A model generated the notes under the pieces. That model searched no databases. It saw only the letters and a program-made list of their open reading frames with translations, and was not told the origin of the DNA. DNA of 47,603 nt. Source: Mesoaciditoga sp. GTDB lineage: Bacteria; Thermotogota; Thermotogae; Mesoaciditogales; Mesoaciditogaceae. This document shows, piece after piece, positions 41,724 through 47,603 of this stretch. Each line of letters starts with the position of its first letter. The first letter of the stretch is position 1. Both the position numbers and the translations under genes were made by a program. The stretch spans positions 1-47,603 of the forward strand of contig PNIW01000008.1 in assembly GCA_002878315.1 (NCBI GenBank). The letters are read 5' to 3'.

Positions 41724-41744
41724 AAATGGCCGAATTTGCCATTT
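41724..41744. promoter_or_regulatory. Palindromic operator candidate upstream of the carbohydrate operon
   Basis: AAATGGC (41724-41730) and its exact reverse complement GCCATTT (41738-41744) are separated by seven bases. The right arm overlaps the predicted -35 box, a natural place for a repressor such as the DeoR protein encoded two genes downstream. No T-run follows, so it is not a terminator. Confidence 0.5.
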
Positions 41745-41765
41745 GCATTTTAATACTTTTATATG
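41736..41765 (+). promoter_or_regulatory. Possible promoter of the carbohydrate operon
   Basis: TTGCCA (41736-41741), 18-base spacer, TATATG (41760-41765). The -10 is imperfect. The start would be near 41772, before GGAGG at 41795-41799. The remaining bases 41556-41723 of this 288-base gap are AT-rich and hold no gene; CGCGCTACAG at 41597 resembles the repeat-like sequences at 1-30 and 24966. Confidence 0.35.
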
Positions 41766-41806
41766 TTTTCATTTAATTGTATTTTGTTTCATTTGGAGGC
41801 ATAAAA

Positions 41807-43054
41807 ATGAATATAAGAAAAGAAGACGTAAGTAAAGCCGTCAAAAAAGCAATAGATGAAGTTCAGATAATCGATCTTCACACGCATATTTTTGATTTGA
41901 GATTCAAGGATTTGCTTCTATGGGGAATCGATGATCTTCTTACATATCATTATTTGATAGCCGAAGTTATGAGATTTTCCGATATGCCTTACGATGAATT
42001 CTGGAAGATGACAAAAACAGAGCAGGCAAATTTTATATGGAAAAAACTGTTCATCGAAAATAGCCCTATAAGCGAGGCTGCAAGAGGAGTTGTAACTGTT
42101 TTGAAATCTGTCGGACTCGATCCGGCTATCCGCGATCTTGAAAGTTACAGAAAGTTTTTCGCATCGAAAAAGGTTGATGAGTATGTCGATCTTGTCTTCA
42201 AAATCGCGAAGATAAAATACGTTATCATGACAAATGATCCTTTCGTCGAAGATGAAAGAAAAATCTGGATCAAAAATGAAAAAGGAGATGCTCGATTCAA
42301 AAGCGCCCTGCGAATAGATCCGCTCCTTGTGAAATGGTCATCTTCTTATCTTAAACTCAAAGAATGGGGATACAATGTCGAAGAGAAATTGACAGAAAAG
42401 ACCTTTTCTGAGATCAAGAGATTTCTTTCCGAATGGATGGATCGCATGAATCCTGTCTATATGGCCGCGTCGCTGCCACCTGAATTCGAAGTTCCTGCCG
42501 ATACCGAAATGGCCTTGATAATAGAGAATGTCATAATTCCAGTCTCTTACGAGCGAAATGTACCATTTGCCATGATGATAGGTGCCAAAAGACTTTCAAA
42601 TCCTCAATTGAAACTTGCCGGTGATTCGGTTGGCAAGGCGGATATAAACACCATTGAATACATGGCAAGAATGTATCCTCACAACAAATTTTTAATCACA
42701 ATGCTTTCTAAAGAAAATCAGCACGAGCTTGTCGTCGCGGCGAGGAAGTTCAGGAATATCCATATTTTTGGTTGCTGGTGGTTTTTGAACAATCCTTCCG
42801 TTGTCGATGAGATCACTCGTGAAAGAATGGAAATGTTGGGATTAAGTTTTACCCCTCAGCATTCGGACGCGCGCGTGTTAGATCAGCTCATATACAAATG
42901 GGATCATTCAAAGAAGGTTATAGAGAAAGTGTTGACGGATAAATATTCGGATATTTTGGAAGATGGATGGACCGTTACTGATGATGAGATAAAAAGAGAT
43001 GTTGAAAAACTTTTCGGCGGAGAATTTGAAGAATTTTTAAAGAGAAAATTTTAG
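41807..43054 (+). CDS. Uronate-isomerase-like amidohydrolase-superfamily protein
   Basis: The 415-residue protein resembles UxaC glucuronate/galacturonate isomerase. A metal-binding DLHTH (residues 23-27) lies near the N-terminus, followed by a helical insertion (40-150) like that of UxaC. FGCWWFLNN near residue 320 parallels the WWFND segment of UxaC. It is shorter than typical UxaC (about 450) and clearly divergent, so isomerisation of a related sugar acid is the most that can be said. I chose ATG 41807 rather than the upstream ATG because GGAGG is seven bases before it. It is the first gene of a five-gene sugar operon. Confidence 0.72.
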   Translation: MNIRKEDVSKAVKKAIDEVQIIDLHTHIFDLRFKDLLLWGIDDLLTYHYLIAEVMRFSDMPYDEFWKMTKTEQANFIWKKLFIENSPISEAARGVVTVLKSVGLDPAIRDLESYRKFFASKKVDEYVDLVFKIAKIKYVIMTNDPFVEDERKIWIKNEKGDARFKSALRIDPLLVKWSSSYLKLKEWGYNVEEKLTEKTFSEIKRFLSEWMDRMNPVYMAASLPPEFEVPADTEMALIIENVIIPVSYERNVPFAMMIGAKRLSNPQLKLAGDSVGKADINTIEYMARMYPHNKFLITMLSKENQHELVVAARKFRNIHIFGCWWFLNNPSVVDEITRERMEMLGLSFTPQHSDARVLDQLIYKWDHSKKVIEKVLTDKYSDILEDGWTVTDDEIKRDVEKLFGGEFEEFLKRKF

Positions 43055-43062
43055 GAGGAAAG

Positions 43063-43854
43063 ATGTTAGAGGAGACCCGAAAGGCAAAATTGATCGATCT
43101 TATAAAAGAAAAAGGCGAAATAACCGTTAATGAACTTTCAAAAAGACTCGGCGTAACGGGCACGACCATAAGGAAGGATCTTTCAGATCTTGAAAATCTT
43201 GGTATGGTAGTTCGCACGCATGGTGGTGCGGTACTTCCTTCTCACACAAAGGTCGAATGGGGTTTTATTCAAAAATCCCAGCAACATGTTGAAGAAAAAT
43301 CTATCATAGCTAAAAAAGCCATCGAATTCATCAAACCGGGCGACAGTATAATTTTGGACAGTGGCACAACGACGCTTGCTATAGCAAGAGAGATAAAGAA
43401 AATGAAATTGCTTCCACTGACGATCGTTACGAATAACTTTTTTATAGCGACCGAACTTGTCGGAACAGGTATAGATCTCATAGTGCTCGGTGGAATTGTG
43501 AGAGAAAACAGTTTTTCTTTGATAGGCGCATTTGCCGAAGAAAACATAAAGAAGATATATGCAGACAAAGCCTTTCTTGGCGCGACGGGCTTTTCGAAAG
43601 ACGGATTTATGACTCCAAATGTCAACGAGGCCAAGATAAAGTCTTTGATGATCTCGCAATCGAGTGAATCTTTCGTCATCGTTGATTCTTCAAAATTTGA
43701 AAGGCCATCATTTGCCATCTACGCGACTTTTAAAGAAATAGATCACGTCATAACGGACTGGAAAGTGCCAGAAAGTGCAAGTGCAATACTCGTAAATGCG
43801 GGTGTTGATCTGATAATTGCTCAGAAGGAGGATAATCATGATCCTAAAAGATAA
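43063..43854 (+). CDS. DeoR-family transcriptional regulator
   Basis: The 263-residue repressor has an N-terminal DeoR helix-turn-helix (about 8-57, GEITVNELSKRLGVTGTTIRKDL, then HGGAVLP). Its C-terminal sugar-phosphate sensor domain contains GDSIILDSGTTTLAIA, TNNF and LGGIVRENSFSLIG, as in GlpR, FruR and IolR. The effector is probably a phosphorylated intermediate of the pathway encoded around it. AGGAGG precedes ATG 43063. It ends 17 bases inside the fusion gene. The palindrome at 41724-41744 is the obvious site to test for its binding. Confidence 0.92.
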   Translation: MLEETRKAKLIDLIKEKGEITVNELSKRLGVTGTTIRKDLSDLENLGMVVRTHGGAVLPSHTKVEWGFIQKSQQHVEEKSIIAKKAIEFIKPGDSIILDSGTTTLAIAREIKKMKLLPLTIVTNNFFIATELVGTGIDLIVLGGIVRENSFSLIGAFAEENIKKIYADKAFLGATGFSKDGFMTPNVNEAKIKSLMISQSSESFVIVDSSKFERPSFAIYATFKEIDHVITDWKVPESASAILVNAGVDLIIAQKEDNHDPKR

Positions 43855-45814
43855 TATCGTAACCGTTGTTCAGCCAATGGCTTTCCCTGGCCGGCAAAAT
43901 ACGAATTCCATGCAAAGAGGAGAGCCGAGTGAAAAATATCTGATGGAATCGCTCAAAACAATTGCCCAGGATGGCTATTTTGGCGGGATAGAGATAACGC
44001 GCATAAAGGATCCTGTCTTAAGAAAGAAAGCGATAGAGTTTTTAAAAACAACAAAACTCCATATTTTCTTCGGGGCCCAATTTGTCCAGTCTTTGAATGA
44101 GGAAGGATACGCGCCGACAGATATCTCCTCGATAAATGATCTCGACAGGGTAAATGGCGTCAACCGCCTAAAAGATTTAATAGATCAGGCTTACGAATTC
44201 AACGCCGAAGGATTTACCTTTAGGTCAGGACGCGATCCCGGAATAGAACTTCGCGATGCGGCAAAACTTTCTTTGGTAAGATCCATTCATGAACTTTGCG
44301 AGTATTCGGATAGCGTTGCAAAAAGATTGAAAAGGAAACCGATGAAATTGATCTTAGTGATGTTTGACAGGATCAACGATCCGCGGGGACGTTTTCATAA
44401 TCAACTAATAGGGCCTACTCTCGAGGCGATAGAGATAGCAAGGCGCATAAGGGACGAGTACCATCACGATGAATTCGGACTTTTGTACGATCTTACCCAT
44501 ATGCTTCTCATAAGAAACACGAAATCGATAATAGAGCATATAAACCTTGAAATACAATCTGGAGATCAAACAAAAAGGTACGACAATTTGATCAAGGTTG
44601 AGGACGTTGAAGAGCCTGAATTCGCCGAGGTCTTGCAATATCTCAAGCCATACCTTTCACACGTCCACATAGGAAATTGCGTGCTCGATCCCAACGATCC
44701 CAACTACGGTGATGCCCATATATCATTCGCGTATCCGAATGGGGCAATAAAGTTAAGAGAAATTGCCGATTTCGTCAAGGCGCTTCACGAAATGGATTAC
44801 ACAGGGCCAATTGGATTCGAAGTAATGCCGCGCGGTCGTGAAGGAAGTGTGCCCGTATTGCAGCATTCTAAATCCTTCTACGATGATGCCCGAACGTGGC
44901 AGGATGTTATTTACAGTGCCGGCAAATATAAGTTTGTAACGCGCGATTACTTTCCAGAATGGGCCTTTTACAAATTGACAGACTTGAGGGTTAAGAATCC
45001 CGAAATAATAGAAGAGACTCTGAAATCAAGAAAGAGAAGAAAATCCCTCACCGATGATGGTTATCTTGTAATACTTGCCGCAGATCATCCGGCCCGCCGC
45101 GTTACCGGTGTCGGAGAACACTCTACTCTAATAGGAGATAGACTTGAATATTTAGGAAGAATCGTAAGAGTCTTAACTTACGGTTACGTTGACGGTGTAA
45201 TGGCCACACCTGATCTAATAGACGAACTTGCAATGATAGATTATCTTTACAAAAAGTCTGGAAGAAAGAGTTTTCTGGATAACAAAGTGATAATGGGCAG
45301 CATGAACAGATCGGGTCTTGCCGGAATTGAATATGAGATGGAAGACGTTATAACCGCGTACTGGCCGAAAGATCTTGTGAGATTTAACCTTGACGCCGGA
45401 AAATTGCTCTTTAGACTCGATACGGGAAAATATTCGAGATGGTCTTTGAAGACACTCGAAGAGTGTGCCGCAGCCGTAAGAGAATGCAACGAGTTAGGTC
45501 TTCCCGTATTCTTAGAGCCATTACCGGTAAAAAGAGAAAATGAGAGTTCCGCTTACGAAACTATATTGGATGCCGACGAACTCATAAAGATCGTCGGAGT
45601 CGTATCAGCAATAGGCGGAAGCAGCGCGAAGATGTGGATAAAGATTCCTTATGTTCCGAATTTTGAGAGAGTTGCGAGATCAACGACCTTGCCTATTTTG
45701 ATCCTCGGTGGAGAATCAAAAGAAGATCCGACCTACACAATTGAAAATCTATCTAAGGCGCTTGAAAGCGGACCAATTGAAAAAAGTATTCGAAGAGACT
45801 TTAGAGTGAGGTGA
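43838..45814 (+). CDS. Fusion of sugar epimerase/isomerase TIM barrel and Cgl0159-like aldolase
   Basis: The 658-residue protein joins two barrel enzymes. Residues about 1-385 are a xylose-isomerase-like TIM barrel of the IolE/epimerase type, with probable metal ligands in YDLTHM, SHVHIGN and GFEVMP. Residues about 400-650 match the Cgl0159-type aldolase found in actinobacterial inositol gene clusters: VILAADHPARRVTGVGE, GVMATPDLIDEL, GSMNRSGLAG, LDAGKLLFRLD, FLEPLP and LPILILGGESKEDP. The linker (385-400) is basic. ATG 43838 has AAGGAGG at six bases. The fusion suggests isomerisation followed by C-C cleavage of the same sugar; the substrate is unknown. Confidence 0.8.
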   Translation: MILKDNIVTVVQPMAFPGRQNTNSMQRGEPSEKYLMESLKTIAQDGYFGGIEITRIKDPVLRKKAIEFLKTTKLHIFFGAQFVQSLNEEGYAPTDISSINDLDRVNGVNRLKDLIDQAYEFNAEGFTFRSGRDPGIELRDAAKLSLVRSIHELCEYSDSVAKRLKRKPMKLILVMFDRINDPRGRFHNQLIGPTLEAIEIARRIRDEYHHDEFGLLYDLTHMLLIRNTKSIIEHINLEIQSGDQTKRYDNLIKVEDVEEPEFAEVLQYLKPYLSHVHIGNCVLDPNDPNYGDAHISFAYPNGAIKLREIADFVKALHEMDYTGPIGFEVMPRGREGSVPVLQHSKSFYDDARTWQDVIYSAGKYKFVTRDYFPEWAFYKLTDLRVKNPEIIEETLKSRKRRKSLTDDGYLVILAADHPARRVTGVGEHSTLIGDRLEYLGRIVRVLTYGYVDGVMATPDLIDELAMIDYLYKKSGRKSFLDNKVIMGSMNRSGLAGIEYEMEDVITAYWPKDLVRFNLDAGKLLFRLDTGKYSRWSLKTLEECAAAVRECNELGLPVFLEPLPVKRENESSAYETILDADELIKIVGVVSAIGGSSAKMWIKIPYVPNFERVARSTTLPILILGGESKEDPTYTIENLSKALESGPIEKSIRRDFRVR

Positions 45815-45819
45815 TTGAG

Positions 45820-46254
45820 ATGATATTCGACATGAAAGAGGGAAATTTGATTTTCGTAAGGTTTGACACGAACGATGATTTTTTTGAGTCTTTATATTCT
45901 GTTGTCGAAAAGTATTCAATGAATGCCGGCGTTATTCTTTCCGGGATGGGCATGTTGAAAGATTTTGAAATAGGATGGTTTAACACAGAAAAGGATCAAT
46001 ATGAAAAGATAAAGATAGAGACTCCCCACGAACTTGTGGCGTTAACTGGAAATATCGCGAGAAAGGAGGGAAAGCCATTCGCGCACATCCATGTCGCACT
46101 CGCGGGGCCTGATAAGAAATTAGTGGGCGGCCATCTCTTTTCTGCAAAGGTAAACATAACAAACGAGATCTTCATCTACAAAATAGATTCGATGAAATTC
46201 GAAAGGGTTGCGTACGGATCATTTAACAAGTTGGAAGGAAAGTATTTGAAATAA
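45820..46254 (+). CDS. PPC (DUF296) domain protein
   Basis: The 144-residue protein is a single plant-and-prokaryote-conserved (PPC) domain. It has SGMGMLKDFEIGWF, ALTGNIARKEG, the conserved histidines in AHIHVAL (about 89-95) and GGHLF (about 104-108), which in solved members bind metal. Bacterial PPC proteins have unclear roles and often accompany sugar or nucleotide genes. I start at ATG 45820 since GAGGTG (45807-45812) is seven bases upstream; the earlier GTG at 45811 lies within that site. It is co-transcribed with the fusion enzyme. Confidence 0.85.
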   Translation: MIFDMKEGNLIFVRFDTNDDFFESLYSVVEKYSMNAGVILSGMGMLKDFEIGWFNTEKDQYEKIKIETPHELVALTGNIARKEGKPFAHIHVALAGPDKKLVGGHLFSAKVNITNEIFIYKIDSMKFERVAYGSFNKLEGKYLK

Positions 46255-46264
46255 CCCGAAAGGG
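46255..46264 (+). other. Small GAAA-tetraloop hairpin before the binding-protein gene
   Basis: CCC-GAAA-GGG follows the PPC stop codon and is followed by AAATTTTT. The three-pair stem is too short for a reliable terminator, but a GNRA loop at this place could act as a processing or partial attenuation point before the highly expressed binding-protein gene. Confidence 0.25.
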
Positions 46265-46287
46265 AAATTTTTAAGGAGGTGTTGGTT

Positions 46288-47592
46288 GTGAAAAAGGTAT
46301 TTGTAGCATTGTCAGTATTGCTTGTTGGGCTGATGTTTGTGGCTTTTGCCCAACAAATAACTTTAACTTTTGCTTATTTTACAGATGGGCCGGATCTTCC
46401 TGTCATTCAATCCTTAATAGCACAGTATGAGCAACTTCACCCGGATATAAAAATAAATCTGTTGAATATACCGTACAGTGACTATGCCCAGAAATTGTCA
46501 ACGATGATACAGGGGGGCACTCCACCGGATATTGCAAGAGCAGGCGATATAATACCATACCAGGATGTTGCTTTGAATATAGCAAAATATATCCCATCTT
46601 TTACGGGTGAAAGCGTTGAACAATGGGTAAAAAATCATAGCGGATTTACATCTATGGAATACTGGTACAAAACAAGAAATGAAGTTCTCGGTATTCCATG
46701 GGATGCCGGCGCCCATGCTTTATTCTACAACAAAGATGAATTTGAAAGGGCCGGAATAACTGCTCCTTCAACAGCGCCATGGACTTGGGAACAATGGGAA
46801 TATGCGATGGAAAAGATAGTCAAAAGTGGTGCGGCTAAGTATGCTCTTACTTATGAAAAGACATCTTATAGATGGTCAAATTTACTCTATCAGGCTGGAG
46901 GAGAGATATGGAATTCAAAAGATCAATGCGTTATAAACAATGCTGAAGGAGTCAGAGCGCTTTCTTTCTTCGTATCCTTATTCAGGAAAAATCTTATACC
47001 TGAATCTGTATGGGTGGGGAATACACCGGCATTCAGTTACTTCCAAAATGGCCTTGCTGCGATGTTTTATTCAGGAACTTGGATGATACCAGAGTTAATG
47101 CAAAAAGGAACTGTAAATTTCAAATGGGGAGTCATGCCCCTTCCAATGGATAAAGTTAATGCCGTAATGACAGGGCCAAAGGTTATTATCGGATTTAAGA
47201 GTACAAAGTATCCAAAACAGGTTGCTGAGTTCATGCTTTGGTTAACTTCTAAGCCAATATTGACAGAATGGTGCCAGAAACTTGGCGCTATACCGGCAAA
47301 CCACGAATTACTTGAAGAGGGTATAGATTATGGAAATCCTGAACTGAATTCTGTAATGAAGATAATTCTTACAGATCTTAACAAAGGTACACAGGTACAG
47401 GGCAATTGGCCTGCTAATTTCCAACGCGATTGGATCGTTGGCAATACGGCTGTTATAACTCAAACGTATTATCCTCGCCTTGTTCAGGATATAGTCAATG
47501 CCATTTCGGGTACTATGACTCCTCAACAGGCTCTAAATGATGTTGCAAATTACTTTAATGAACAAATGAAGAACCTTAAGACATCTTCCTAA
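46288..47592 (+). CDS. Sugar ABC transporter substrate-binding protein (family 1)
   Basis: The 434-residue protein has a signal peptide (MKKVFVALSVLLVGLMFVAFA, about 1-21) without a lipobox Cys, then the family 1 extracellular binding-protein pattern: LTFAYFTDGPDLPVIQSLIAQYEQLHPDIKINLL, PPDIARAGD, GIPWDAGAHALFYNKDEFERAG, FQNGLAAMFYSGTW and AEFMLWLTS. Thermotogota binding proteins are usually soluble in the space under the toga, which fits. GTG 46288 has AAGGAGG at eight bases. It ends eleven bases before the window edge, so cognate permeases may lie just downstream. The oversized permeases at 34552-38210 are alternative partners. Confidence 0.92.
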   Translation: MKKVFVALSVLLVGLMFVAFAQQITLTFAYFTDGPDLPVIQSLIAQYEQLHPDIKINLLNIPYSDYAQKLSTMIQGGTPPDIARAGDIIPYQDVALNIAKYIPSFTGESVEQWVKNHSGFTSMEYWYKTRNEVLGIPWDAGAHALFYNKDEFERAGITAPSTAPWTWEQWEYAMEKIVKSGAAKYALTYEKTSYRWSNLLYQAGGEIWNSKDQCVINNAEGVRALSFFVSLFRKNLIPESVWVGNTPAFSYFQNGLAAMFYSGTWMIPELMQKGTVNFKWGVMPLPMDKVNAVMTGPKVIIGFKSTKYPKQVAEFMLWLTSKPILTEWCQKLGAIPANHELLEEGIDYGNPELNSVMKIILTDLNKGTQVQGNWPANFQRDWIVGNTAVITQTYYPRLVQDIVNAISGTMTPQQALNDVANYFNEQMKNLKTSS

Positions 47593-47603
47593 ATAAACCG
47601 GCA

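Overview
The window looks like a chromosomal segment of a member of the Thermotogota. The strongest markers are an adjacent Omp-alpha / Omp-beta pair: an SLH domain plus coiled-coil rod plus C-terminal membrane anchor, followed by a barrel-like protein ending in Phe, i.e. the toga (outer sheath) proteins. Also consistent are a TM1266-type small regulator, a short Thermotoga-sized PurH-like protein, an adenosine-specific kinase, enlarged MalF/MalG-type permeases, and a solute-binding protein with a signal peptide but no lipobox Cys. TTG starts and stop/start overlaps are very common. Placement below phylum level (perhaps a mesophilic or acid-adapted branch such as Mesoaciditogales) is a guess. 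I saw no rRNA, tRNA, CRISPR, insertion sequence or prophage.

Layout. (1) 1-546: a hicB-hicA toxin-antitoxin pair. (2) 613-13517: a very compact twelve-gene plus-strand unit, bounded by an extended -10 promoter and a perfect palindromic terminator. It encodes a SAM-hydrolase-like protein, a sensor kinase and sigma-54-type regulator, ThyX, RNase III, a radical SAM protein, SMC, LepA, two unknown membrane proteins, endonuclease V and a TM1266-like regulator. (3) 13530-18657, minus strand: omp-beta and omp-alpha with their own promoter, tyrS and secG with theirs, and a DHA2-type MFS exporter. (4) 18731-24892, minus strand: a tightly coupled run tsaB, HEAT-repeat, mrp, DUF1015, lexA-like, cheW, purH-like. 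(5) 24893-25123: a divergent regulatory region with a long imperfect hairpin and a near-consensus promoter. (6) 25124-34503: TPR, prepilin peptidase, adenosine-specific kinase, gltX, UvrD-type helicase, a 1044-residue diguanylate cyclase, upp. (7) 34552-38210: two oversized sugar ABC permeases. (8) 38224-41518, minus strand: an APC transporter fused to universal-stress domains, and an LPG-synthase-type membrane protein. (9) 41724-47592: a carbohydrate operon with a palindromic operator candidate, a uronate-isomerase-like enzyme, a DeoR regulator, an epimerase/aldolase fusion, a PPC-domain protein and a sugar-binding protein.

How the genes work together. Units 2 and 6 mix housekeeping genes (replication, translation, repair, nucleotide metabolism) with signalling genes, as is usual in compact Thermotogota genomes. 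Unit 9 reads as one substrate-responsive catabolic and uptake unit, probably for a uronate- or cyclitol-derived sugar; the substrate is unknown. The most unusual section is the end of unit 4. There a LexA-like repressor that has lost its self-cleavage dyad, and appears to start at ATA or to carry a one-base shift, is coupled to CheW and to a PurH-like protein that has lost most AICAR transformylase catalytic residues. I regard this trio and the epimerase/aldolase fusion operon as the best candidates for undescribed biology here.
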